In this document: piece by piece, positions 23,263 to 32,890 of the stretch
Numbering within the stretch: position 1 is the stretch's first letter
Layout: each line of letters opens with the position of its first letter
NCBI GenBank assembly: GCA_010093485.1
Contig: MU001512.1
Coordinates: 394,842-458,841, forward strand
Source of the DNA: Karstenula rhodostoma CBS 690.94
Lineage: Eukaryota > Ascomycota > Dothideomycetes > Pleosporales > Didymosphaeriaceae
Length of the DNA stretch: 64,000 nt
Direction: 5' to 3'
Made by a program: the position numbers and the translations under genes
The notes under the pieces: model-generated
What the model was told of the DNA's origin: nothing
Databases searched by the model: none
Seen by the model: the letters and a program-made list of their open reading frames with translations, nothing else

Positions 23263-25536
23263 ATGTCGCAGTTTCCCTCTGTACCTCCGCCAGGGGCTTA
23301 TGTTCCGCCTAACAACCAGTCCCAGCAGCCTCAGGGCTCCTCTCAGCAGCAACAACCCCACTATGGCTACCAGCCCCAGGCGCCTTCTCCGTACGGCGCG
23401 CACGCTCCAGGCTACAACCAGTCGGCTTCTCAGAAGCCCACGAAAGCCTTTGGACAGGTATTCAACCAGGCAGTAACACAAGGCAAGCCCATGTTGGATA
23501 AGCTGGGGAAGTCGATTAGCTCCAAGCTAGGAAACAAGCACTCAAAACCAGTCTACAGCCCCCAGTCTCCACCCCAGGAAAACTACCAGAGCTACCAGCA
23601 ACACCAACAGTATGGCCAGTCCCCAGTCCAACAGTATCAGCAGCCCCAGTCACAGGGCTACTCCAATCAAGGCCAGCCATTTCCCCCCAAGCCACAGAGC
23701 GTGTATCAAACTCCACAGCAGTCACCATTTCCTCAGTCGACATACGGCACTCCTGCTTCAGGGAATTCGGGCCAGCAAAACAACTACTTTGCTCCCCAAG
23801 CTCCGCCAACACCACACCAACAGCCTCAGTATCAGCAGGCTCCACAGCAGGCTCCGTACCAACAGAGCAACAGTCCTAGCATTAATAACAACCCAGGGGA
23901 ACAGTTTAACGGCTATAGTCAACCGTCAGTACAGCCAGGGCAGGGACAGGTTACTCACGCGCATCCTCAAGCACCACCCCCACAATCACCCTATGGTCAA
24001 GCTTCAGGTCAACAGACAGGTGTCATTGGAGGCACACAACCTCACTCACCGCAGAATTTCCATCAACATGGGCCAACTGCAACTGCCTTTCCTCCAGAAA
24101 AGCAGCAACAACAGCAGCAATGGGGAGTTCCGGCTCCTATACAACACCAACACGGTTCACCAGCACCTCAATCACCAGCCCCAGCCCAAGGAGAGCAGCA
24201 ACAGCACCAGCAATGGATACCGCAACAGAATCCTTCTCCCGCTCCTCAGTCGCCGGCCCATTTCCAACCAACACCTCCGCCACAGCAGTACAATGCAGCA
24301 CCGCCCGTTCCGGCCCACCCTCACCAACAGCAGGCTCAGCATACACCACAATCACAGCATCAGCAATGGGCATCTGTGCCGCCCGTGAGCCCACAAGCAC
24401 ACCAAGTGCAACCCTCTCCAGCTGGGAACTCTCCGCCCCCACAAGCGTCCGAACTCCAGAAGCCTTCTGCCCCTGCCAATGTTCCTCCTCCTCCGCAGCA
24501 ACTTACACAAACGGAGCCTTCCCAGCAGAAGCCAGCTCAATCACCCACACCAACATCACAGAACGGCCCTTCGAATGCTAGTCCCATGGGGTTCATTGCC
24601 GAGTTGCCTGCTGATCTGGGTAGCATGAGCCCGGTAGAAGGTGTCAAAACAGAACAATTCCCATCAAACGCAGCACAGGCAGTCCCATACCGGGCTTACA
24701 GGCCTGTGTCGGGGCAAAATGGCTCTCCTGGATCGGGTTATACTATCGCTCGACGTGCTGTGAGCACAAGTAGTCTGCCTTTGGCAGACCCATGGAGGTT
24801 CGCGGATCCGGTCACCGAAGTGCCGACGCGGGAATTTTATATTATTGCAGACCTTGTATTCGACAGCATCGACAGGAGATTCGAACCTCAGAACACGGGA
24901 TTGCTAGAAGCCAGCAAAGTTCTGGAGAGCTGGAAGGCGCAGCAACTGCCTGACGAGGCCGCTGGTAGGTGCCATGTGTTCTTCACTACGAGCGTGTTGT
25001 TGACGATTACAGACCTCTTCGCGCACGACTCGTACAGCGCCTTTGGGAAAATCTGGAGCCTTGAAGGTGTACCGCACGTCATGGTGCCGTGTCAACCGTC
25101 CCTCATGCCTACGTGGAACTTTCAGCAACAGATCCACTCACAAGAGCTGAAGCTGCCAGAAGAATCAACGCTGGCATCGGCTTCGTACCCCACATACATG
25201 CCAGCTCTAAATCGCGCAGGGTGGTATAAGTACGCGTTCCTCAACTGGCTGCATCAGCCGGAGGATCTGGAGAAGATGCTGTCGGCATTCTGTGCAGACA
25301 CTTACAACCCTGGCGTCTTGAACCAGCCTGACATTCAGAAACGTGACAAAAACGAGTCAGCGGCCCTCGTGGCGAGGGCTACAGCGATCAGCACCACGGC
25401 GGTCAGTCGCGTGTGCCAAGAAGTGGTTGCGCAGATGCAAGGCACGTCACGAGACGGCAAGCAAGGCGGGGACCAGCGAAACGCGCGGCAAGGAGCGCCA
25501 CAAGGGCAGTACAACATGTTTGACCTCGACAACTGA
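23263..25536 (+). CDS. Q/P-rich prion-like protein with conserved C-terminal domain
   Basis: One exon of 757 residues. The open frame extends upstream to 23134 but the first ATG in it is at 23263 (MSQFPSVPPPGAY). Residues about 1-490 are extremely rich in glutamine, proline, serine and tyrosine with repeated QQ, PQQ and QSPAP segments, a typical prion-like/phase-separating composition. Within it a short lysine-rich stretch (about 65-100, KPMLDKLGKSISSKLGNK) resembles an amphipathic helix. Residues about 540-735 form an ordered region with DPWRFADPVTEVPTREFYIIADLVFDS and a WYKYAFLNWL block. The C-terminus is again basic and Q-rich, ending MFDLDN. No named domain was recognised. Confidence 0.75.
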   Translation: MSQFPSVPPPGAYVPPNNQSQQPQGSSQQQQPHYGYQPQAPSPYGAHAPGYNQSASQKPTKAFGQVFNQAVTQGKPMLDKLGKSISSKLGNKHSKPVYSPQSPPQENYQSYQQHQQYGQSPVQQYQQPQSQGYSNQGQPFPPKPQSVYQTPQQSPFPQSTYGTPASGNSGQQNNYFAPQAPPTPHQQPQYQQAPQQAPYQQSNSPSINNNPGEQFNGYSQPSVQPGQGQVTHAHPQAPPPQSPYGQASGQQTGVIGGTQPHSPQNFHQHGPTATAFPPEKQQQQQQWGVPAPIQHQHGSPAPQSPAPAQGEQQQHQQWIPQQNPSPAPQSPAHFQPTPPPQQYNAAPPVPAHPHQQQAQHTPQSQHQQWASVPPVSPQAHQVQPSPAGNSPPPQASELQKPSAPANVPPPPQQLTQTEPSQQKPAQSPTPTSQNGPSNASPMGFIAELPADLGSMSPVEGVKTEQFPSNAAQAVPYRAYRPVSGQNGSPGSGYTIARRAVSTSSLPLADPWRFADPVTEVPTREFYIIADLVFDSIDRRFEPQNTGLLEASKVLESWKAQQLPDEAAGRCHVFFTTSVLLTITDLFAHDSYSAFGKIWSLEGVPHVMVPCQPSLMPTWNFQQQIHSQELKLPEESTLASASYPTYMPALNRAGWYKYAFLNWLHQPEDLEKMLSAFCADTYNPGVLNQPDIQKRDKNESAALVARATAISTTAVSRVCQEVVAQMQGTSRDGKQGGDQRNARQGAPQGQYNMFDLDN

Positions 25537-26042
25537 TGTCTCCCCGTCGTGGAAGCCAATGTACACGTGGTTCGTGTGGATCGAGATGGATCGAAGGTAT
25601 GACGGAGCCTCTGGCAGGGCAATACGGCTCGTCGTCGCGCCTGGGGCCATGTCCAACGACAGCGGCAGGACGATTTGCTGGCGGGCTCCAAACGGTCGCC
25701 TAATGCGTCATCGGTAATTTGGGCTCAGGGGTGCAGGGCTTGGTTTCTGCAAGCTAGCCGCGTGCCTTCCCCATTCGGGCGGAGATAGGCAGGCACGCCC
25801 GCCTGCCAGTCGCTGTTTCCTTGCTGGGTGCACAACAATCAACTTGGTCTTGGACGCGTACCCAGCCTCGCCTGTTTTCTACCCTCGCACCCCCATATCT
25901 TCTCCGCGCTGCACTCTTACCCTCGCACTGTATTTTGGCCTCTTTAATCACTGGCATTTTATCACCGCTCGATTCATTATTTGTCTCGCCTGCCTTCGCC
26001 CCGCAACGACATCTATATCCCTGCACAACACCAGCCTCCACA

Positions 26043-26950
26043 ATGCGCACGGCCTCGATCCTCGCCGCGCTCTCTTGCGCGGCCACCACCTACGCACAGG
26101 CTGTTGAGATTGGCATCGAGCCAAGCTCGTCTGCTCCAGAGGGTTGCGACCGAAGCCCCAAGGGCAACTTCACAATTGGATATATTCCTGCGTCGGCTGT
26201 GCTGAAGCGCGAGACAGCTATAGCAGTATGTTTTCGAACTGCCCGAACCATGCACTGATGCGAGAGCTGACACTCCACTGCCAGGATTCCGAAGGCTCTC
26301 TGTACCTCACGCTCGTGGACGGCGTGCTCACAGATGGCTTTCATCGAGTAGGCTCCGTCGTCGCAAACCACCAGTTCCAGTTCGACGGCCCGCCGCAAGC
26401 AGGCGCCATCTACACGGGCGGCTTCTCCATCTGCCAGAACGACTCTCTCGCCATCGGCGGCACAGCACGATGGTGGAACTGCCTGAGCGGCACCTTCAAC
26501 AACCTCTACGACGAGTCCATCGGTGCGCAGTGCACTGAGATCCGCATCGTAGCCACCTTTGTGGACCAGCCCTCGTCCTCCAGCTCGTCCGCCGCAGCAT
26601 CGAGCACAGCAGAGTCATCGAGCACGGAAGAGTCATCGAGCACGGAAGAGTCGTCGAGCACGGAAGAGTCGTCGAGCGTGGTTACCAGCGTCGTCAGCGC
26701 TAACGGCACATCCTCCACCATCACCAGCACCCTTGCGAGCTCAGCCACCCTCTCTGCCATCCCCCTCACCTCCATCAACGGCACCAAGCCTAGCGGGTCC
26801 GTCAGCCGTGTCTCCTCCGCCACGCCCACCGCGACATCCTCCGAGAGCGGCTCCCCCCAGGCCCCTGACGCCCCTGGCGCTGCTGCCCCCATCGCCGTGT
26901 CCACCTTCGGCGCTGTCATCGGTCTCTTCGCGGCTGCCCTCATGCTGTGA
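26043..26950 (+). CDS. PIR-like, GPI-anchored cell wall protein
   Basis: Exons 26043-26225 and 26285-26950 (59-base intron, phase 0) give 282 residues. A signal peptide (MRTASILAALSCAATTYA, cleavage near 18) precedes a domain whose cysteines sit in SICQNDSLAIGG, WWNCLSGTFNNLYDES and IGAQCTE. This closely follows the C-terminal cysteine domain of yeast PIR/Cis3 wall proteins, where a CLSG-FYNLYDK-IG-QC pattern is usual. No PIR internal repeat is seen before it. A serine/threonine-rich stalk (about 165-250) with four SSSTEE-type repeats leads to a C-terminal hydrophobic tail (about 262-281) suited to GPI attachment. A surface structural role is inferred. Confidence 0.78.
26605..26670 (+). repeat. 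In-frame tandem repeat encoding SSSTEE/AE units
   Basis: Three to four near-identical 18-base units (TCATCGAGCACGGAAGAG type) lie in the stalk region of the wall protein, keeping frame. Copy number is likely to vary between strains. Confidence 0.75.
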
Positions 26951-28098
26951 GCGCACTTTTCTTGCACACGGAGCATTTTCGAATCGGTTTCGCCATCGAG
27001 CAGTCTCAGCGTCCGGCTATGGTGTCTGTATAGCATTCGCATGGTACAGCATAGAAGAATTGCGTATTGGTAGCATGGCATAACAGGCGTTTAGGGACGG
27101 CAGAAATGCGGCATTTGACCTGCATTGGCATTTTTTCGCTATTCTTTTGATACATATTGCGGGAGTTGGGTTGGATTGCGGATTCTGCGAGTGATGAATC
27201 GCGATGAAGGATGCTTGGATGGTTACGTTGATAGATGGAAGACGACCGGGTCACACAAAGAGACCATTTTAACTTAATTTAATCATAATGCACGGGGTTT
27301 GCTGGAGTCACTGTTTGTCTCTTGGGATGATGTGAAGTGAGGTGGTAGCGAGATAGGCAGCGCATGCAACTTGTGCGTGATATCCAATCCAAGATAAACA
27401 AGTACACCAGTTTGCTATGGTCCCAACAGGGCTCGAAGCAGAGTCTACCGCACATGACCTTGTCCTGGGAGGAGCACGGCTTGTCTTGTCTTTTTGAGAG
27501 TGTCTTTGTTGTTATCACGCTTATCTTGTGAAGGTTACCAGAGGGGGTGCGGCATTGACGAGGTTGGAGAAGGGGTTGGTTGGAGGAAGGTTGGGAGGGC
27601 TATAATGGCGGGGCAGATAGTATAGCACGGATGGGGATGGGGATATGGTACTGGAGTGGGAGGTGAAGCTGAGTGCAGAATAGAACAGTACAGTACAGTG
27701 GCTCAAGGGTCTAGCCACGGAGGAATGAGATGGAAGCTCAGGTGGAGTAGGTAAGTGGTTAAGGCTGGTATACACATACATACATACACCACACCATTGT
27801 TTCTGGAAAAGGCTAGCTCCCTGCGTGAAACACGGTAGGTAACAAGCAAGTGAAGAAGTGGTAAGGTAAGAGGTAGCTTAACATGGTGTCCTGTCTATTT
27901 GCCTTGCCCTGTCCTGTCCTGCCCTGCCATTGCCGTGACTAAAACCAAAAACACCGGCTGTCGCTGTGGAGAAATCTGAAGCAAGCTAACCATGAAGAAC
28001 ACACACACGCACCTGCCTTGAACAGGAAACGTTGAAAAGTAACCCATTGGTTGGAAAAATATGATACAGAGAAGAGAAGAGAAGAGAAACGAAGAAAA
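26951..28098. other. Intergenic region with small simple repeats
   Basis: About 1.1 kb between the wall protein and the 3' end of the zinc-finger regulator (convergent). Short TACA (27770-27787), TGTCC/TGCCC (27890-27925) and GAGAA (28070-28090) repeats are visible. No gene is recognised. Confidence 0.5.
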
Positions 28099-31000
28099 TC
28101 ACGACACGGGCACCGTCCACTCCTTTAGCAGCAGATCCACAATGTCCTTTCCCTTGCCGTTGCCGTTGCCGTTGCCGTTGCCCTTGGCTGCCTCGCTCGC
28201 GACAGGCTCCCCCTTCGACCGCTTCCGCTCGTGCGCCGGGCCGCCATCGCCGCCGTCTGCCTTTCGCTTCAGCGACGGCTGCGCCTCGGGATCAGCATCG
28301 AGCGACGTGCGCGGTATGTGCGCCGTGGAGTGTCCCTTGTCGCGGGCCTTGAGGTACGGCGACGGGAGGTCCTCGTCGCTGTTGTATTCCAGGGCGACGG
28401 GTGGATGGGGGAGCTGCGCGGGCGGCTCGGCCATGGCGTGGCGCGTCATGGCCGAGATGTTGTCGTAGAACTTGGGCGCTGGAGGACCCGTGTTAGCACC
28501 CACTACATGAGGCGGGTGGGCGGACATACTCGCAAAGGAGCATTCGCCTGCGTACTTTGTCGTTGCACAGGCGGTGCACGACGGAAGCTTGCCATCGCAT
28601 CTTATGCTATACTCCCTGCACCTTTCGCACGGGTTGAGGCTGATTTGCGGGGAAACGGCTTCTGTAGTGTCATCCTGCACGCCGGGCTGCGGACCCTGAT
28701 TTTGAATGTAACGGTTGATGGTGGCCAGGCTGTAGGGCGATTCGGGTTCTGGGCTTTCGGGTCCGCTAGTAGCTTTACCGGCTTGAACGTTCGCAGATTC
28801 AGACACGCCGGTAGAGGGACGCGAGATAGACCTTCTCTGGGCTAGAGATGGGGACAGCGCTGTGATAGACGGCACACCATGAGGCGATGCCAGCTCAACC
28901 ACCTGTCGATTCTCGGGTCGACTTGCTCCTAAGAGCGCATGATCTCTGTCATCTTGTGGCGTTACAAGGCTAAGCGAACGGCTTTCTGATCGAGAACGAT
29001 AAAAAATTTCAGGGGTCCGATGGGTTACATGTACGCTCCCGCGATCGTCAATTCCACTGGATTCGCCATCTGTTTGGCTTACTGCACGATAGTGCTTTCT
29101 TTTCCTGTATGGCTGAGCATCCGTCTCGGCCAGTCTCCAATTGACGCCCTCTTTGTCAGACGAAACTTTGCCAGACTCGATAGTCGTGTTAGACGCGGGG
29201 CATGGTGTGTTTGCGGGGACACTTCGCGATATGTGGCTCCGGTCCGAGTATGATGCCAGAGCAGACCCTGGTCCAGTGGAAACAACTGGAGAATTTGGGA
29301 CGACGTGTCCATCCTGGCGTAATGAAGAGGGTTGGGAAACTTGACCCTGCATTTGCTGTAATTCGTGGTGAACAGCGGGGCTGGCAACAGCTTTGAGTAC
29401 TGCCTGCGCTGGAGACATTTGATGATGAGCCGGAACCATGTTGGGTGTATGCTCTTGTGGATAGGCGGCATGTTGATTCTGTGAGTTTGCTGCGCCAGGA
29501 GCTGGAAGAATATTGCTATAGCGCTTATGTGCTGAAGCACCGTTAGCTGTATCAGCTCTCGGCTGAAGTTTCGGTAGGCCAGGGTGCGACTGCTGGATAG
29601 AAGAAGATGCATGAGCATGAGCTATTTCAAACTGTCTCCTCTCCTGGGCATTGACTGTCTGCCAAGCATGCGTACGTTGCGCAGCCACGTCCTCTGGAGC
29701 GTAAGATACTGTTGGTTGGGTTCTCGCTGTTTCCCACGCAGAATGGGGACGTGATATGACCGCCGGAGACGCTGCTGGTGCTTCTGACGGGGTTGGTGCA
29801 CCGCTCGCACCACTCGAATTAACGGACCTGCCACTAGGGCTATGTTGTGGAGGTATGACATGTCTAACAGATTCCGGCGTAGGTAATATGTGTCGGTGGT
29901 GCTGGTTGTCGGCTACAGGCGACGCGCTCTCTGTGTTCGACGCATTGCTAAACCGGTAGCTCTGCGGTAGGTCCTTGTGTCGTTCCAGATGCCGCTGGAG
30001 CAAGTCCGCCCGGAAGAACACCTTCCCACAAAGCTCACAGCGCACTTGGTTCGGACCATGGTTCTTTTGGTGGCGTCGTAAATGCTCCGCTCTTGTGAAC
30101 GACCTCCCACATTCTTCGCACACGTGGACTTTTAGACCTTTCTTTGCTTTCGAGATGCGACCTGTCTTCGTGTAGACGACTGGGCCCGTCTCGTGTGACC
30201 CATGATCACCATCGCCATCTGTTCCACTGTGTCTGGCATCATGGTCATCAAAGGGCGACATTATGTCGTTGGTGGGACTGGTATGGCTTGCGCGTGGAGC
30301 AGCAGGAACAGAACTAATCAGAGGAGGCAGTTTGGGGCGGCTTCCTGGTCCAAGCGGCTCAGACGAAATGGTCCAAGCGGGTGCCGCAAGAGCATATTGC
30401 GCCTCTGCGGCTGGTCTCGCAGTGCGTGTGCTGTTTTGTTCAGTCTGTGAATGACTCTGACTATGAGCAACTCGATTTGCAGCCGTGGCAGAAGGGTCTG
30501 GTAGAGTCACAGGGGGTAGTTGAGTTGGCGGTTGCGGGTCGCGGACCGTTCCGTGAGGCTGCATCCGCTGGTTGTGCTGATAAGTATATTGAGTGGGCGG
30601 TAACGGTGCGACCGTAGGGGTAGCACTTTCAGGAGCAGACACGGCTGCTTCGAATTTGCGGCAAAACCGGCGATACAGTTTTAGGACCCTATTTCGAGGG
30701 AAACGGGCATTGGATTGCACATTGCCAGTTTGCTGCAACGTCGTGATGCGCTTCAAAAATTTCCGGGCGTGATTTGCGCAATGAGCGAGCTCGTTGATTG
30801 TCAGGTCCTCATCGTCATCGGTCACTGTCTCATCGCTGTTGTCACTGTCGGATGTTTCAAGTTTGTCGCCTAACGCGCTAGGCGCTTGTTCCCTGCTCCC
30901 GCTAGGACCAGAAGCCTTTCGATCCGACGAAACACCGCGCGCGGATGAATGGACCAGGAAGTTGATAGTCGGCACACGTGATGGGGCGGCGGAGCCGTTG

Positions 31001-31587
31001 AGTGTTTCATCGTCGGAGAGGAAGACGTCGCCGAGGTTGCGTTCGAGCGTTTGCAGAGCCTTGAGCGCGTCCTGCTGTCGTTGGTGAAGTTCTCGAATCG
31101 CATTCCGCTCTTGCGCGATCAAGTTGTTGTCGATGGTCCCTTTAGCCTGCGCATTCGCTAGCTGCAGGACGTGCAGCAGAAGCAGGATGCTGTGCTTTAG
31201 GCTATCCAGCCGGCGTTTTAACAACTCGGTCCTCTGTTCTTCTGCTTGTTCATACTTGCGCGAAGACTTGGATTCGTCCAGGCCTGGGTTCTTTCGTTTT
31301 GCGATGAAATCTTGAACGCCGCCAAAGACGGCTTCGCATCGCTTGGCTAGGTCGCCAGCTTCGGAAAGTGCGGTTCTTGATACATCATGGACCCCATCTT
31401 CTTGCGCAACAATCCTGGCGACGCCATCGAGGGCGGTGGCGGTGGTTTTGACATGATCCGCAATGGCAGTTACTTCTTGCTCTGCGCGTGCGGCACCGCT
31501 CGCAGCGTCGTACAAGACAGAGCTTAGCTGAATGCCGCTGCTGGCGACTTGGGCGATGCTGGCGACAAAGCCTGCGATCTCGGCCAT
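28099..31587 (-). CDS. Transcription factor with C2H2 and Zn2Cys6 fingers and an NLR-type N-terminus
   Basis: The start codon is at 31585-31587; a 51-base intron (28479-28529: GTATGT donor, GCTAAC branch, CAG end) is predicted but would also read through, giving 1145 residues spliced or 1162 unspliced. Residues 1-200 begin MAEIAGFVASIAQVASSGIQ and are all-helical, in the style of the fungal STAND/NLR N-terminal (PigL_N-like) domain. Two C2H2 fingers lie near 487-540 (HVCEECGRSFTRAEHLRRH, then VRCELCGKVFF...). A Zn2Cys6 cluster with CX2CX6CX6CX2CX8C spacing (CERCREYSIRC...) lies near 986-1018. The rest is disordered, with a glycine/asparagine repeat near the end. A nuclear DNA-binding role is inferred from both finger types. 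Confidence 0.8.
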   Translation of the reverse strand: MAEIAGFVASIAQVASSGIQLSSVLYDAASGAARAEQEVTAIADHVKTTATALDGVARIVAQEDGVHDVSRTALSEAGDLAKRCEAVFGGVQDFIAKRKNPGLDESKSSRKYEQAEEQRTELLKRRLDSLKHSILLLLHVLQLANAQAKGTIDNNLIAQERNAIRELHQRQQDALKALQTLERNLGDVFLSDDETLNGSAAPSRVPTINFLVHSSARGVSSDRKASGPSGSREQAPSALGDKLETSDSDNSDETVTDDDEDLTINELAHCANHARKFLKRITTLQQTGNVQSNARFPRNRVLKLYRRFCRKFEAAVSAPESATPTVAPLPPTQYTYQHNQRMQPHGTVRDPQPPTQLPPVTLPDPSATAANRVAHSQSHSQTEQNSTRTARPAAEAQYALAAPAWTISSEPLGPGSRPKLPPLISSVPAAPRASHTSPTNDIMSPFDDHDARHSGTDGDGDHGSHETGPVVYTKTGRISKAKKGLKVHVCEECGRSFTRAEHLRRHQKNHGPNQVRCELCGKVFFRADLLQRHLERHKDLPQSYRFSNASNTESASPVADNQHHRHILPTPESVRHVIPPQHSPSGRSVNSSGASGAPTPSEAPAASPAVISRPHSAWETARTQPTVSYAPEDVAAQRTHAWQTVNAQERRQFEIAHAHASSSIQQSHPGLPKLQPRADTANGASAHKRYSNILPAPGAANSQNQHAAYPQEHTPNMVPAHHQMSPAQAVLKAVASPAVHHELQQMQGQVSQPSSLRQDGHVVPNSPVVSTGPGSALASYSDRSHISRSVPANTPCPASNTTIESGKVSSDKEGVNWRLAETDAQPYRKRKHYRAVSQTDGESSGIDDRGSVHVTHRTPEIFYRSRSESRSLSLVTPQDDRDHALLGASRPENRQVVELASPHGVPSITALSPSLAQRRSISRPSTGVSESANVQAGKATSGPESPEPESPYSLATINRYIQNQGPQPGVQDDTTEAVSPQISLNPCERCREYSIRCDGKLPSCTACATTKYAGECSFASMSAHPPHVVGANTGPPAPKFYDNISAMTRHAMAEPPAQLPHPPVALEYNSDEDLPSPYLKARDKGHSTAHIPRTSLDADPEAQPSLKRKADGGDGGPAHERKRSKGEPVASEAAKGNGNGNGNGKGKDIVDLLLKEWTVPVS

Positions 31588-32890
31588 TGCTGCGGTCCTG
31601 GGTCTACAGTCGCGAGGGATGAGATGTCATGTGGAGGGCGACGGCAGCGCGTCACTGGAGCCCCATGGAGCGTGGTGGCTGACAGCTAGAGAAGCGCTAG
31701 CATTGAATTGCGCGGAACATGCGAAAAGGTCCGGCAGGGTGTGCAGAGAGGAGAGGGGCGGAGAACGAGGGGGCCGTGAGGGTGAATGGAGATGGGAAGA
31801 TGACACTTGTGGGGGCGCGTCCGGAAAGTGCTGATGCGGCCAAAGTGGCTGTGGTAGCGGGAGTGGCTGAGGGTCGTTCCACAAGCGTGGGTACATATTA
31901 TACCTGCCCTTGATGACATGCTATCCGCGTAATCAAAGTAGAGCCGTGCAGCGGACCGGACGTCGCGCGGCACTGCACTGGATTGCACGCAACGGCGAGC
32001 CTGCCTCTACCCATCTCTACACATGTCTCAGATGCAGACTCGGCAACGCACCAGACTGGACCATGAGCGTGAGGCTGAACCGTCGCCTGCCTTCTTCGTT
32101 CCTTCGGACCCCACCCGCACTAGCTGGATCCGAAGCCCAACATTCTATCCCCCGTTTCCGTCCCATGATGGCGCACGACTCCACTCGGCTCCATTAGGGC
32201 ATCGGGTGGCGCTCTGAACAATAGCCGTCGCCCTCGAAACAATAGCCGTCGCCCTCTAGCCCGATATTCTTCGGCCGTTCCATCTTCGACGCGCGTTGCC
32301 ACTCCTCTCCTATTGGACATGCCCACTCGCACAAAGTTGCATGCCTTTGGACATATCGCGCACCACGAACCGCCTGTTCTGTTCTCCGCGTCCTGGCTAG
32401 CGTTCAACCACTTGGTCTGCTGTTCAGAAGCTGGAGCACGCGTCATGTCAAGAGTCGTCTCACAAAGCATTGCGCCCTCGACATTGGTGACTTACTGCCG
32501 GGGCTGTACTTTGTCACTTGCAATCGTCTCAATGCGGCGCTGCTCGGTTAGCGATGCGATTATCGGAAACAACCGGTGGTTCTTGGCCACAATCTAGGAT
32601 CGACGCCGCCCTGGCGATCAACCGTTGCGGACGTTTCCGCGCCTCAGGCACCAACTGACAACACTGACATGTGATTTCAGTAACCAGACCTCACGCAAGT
32701 TGTTCTGTAAACGGAATGGTTTCAAAATCTGCGACAGCATCAACGGTGAGATACCATATCGTAAATGTGACGTCATGTCGATGGTGGTAGTCGAGAAGGA
32801 AATGGCAGGCGCGACTCTATAATACCAAAATCTACAGGAGCAACTGCCTTCAATCCACTTACACTGTGGCTGATCTCCTCTTCTCCCTCC
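31588..32890. other. Divergent intergenic region
   Basis: About 1.3 kb between the regulator and the caleosin gene. Open frames on the plus strand (31910-32197, 32313-32597) look non-conserved. A 20-base tandem duplication occurs near 32217-32258. Both promoters are expected here. Confidence 0.45.

Noticed and set aside
23612..24388. 258-codon frame inside the Q/P-rich gene
   Set aside because: Frame-shifted reading of CAG/CAA-rich codons; the H/N/R-rich product is an artefact of the repeat.
26559..27083. 174-codon proline-rich frame overlapping the wall protein
   Set aside because: Alternative frame of the Ser/Thr stalk; the main frame has signal peptide, cysteine motif and tail.
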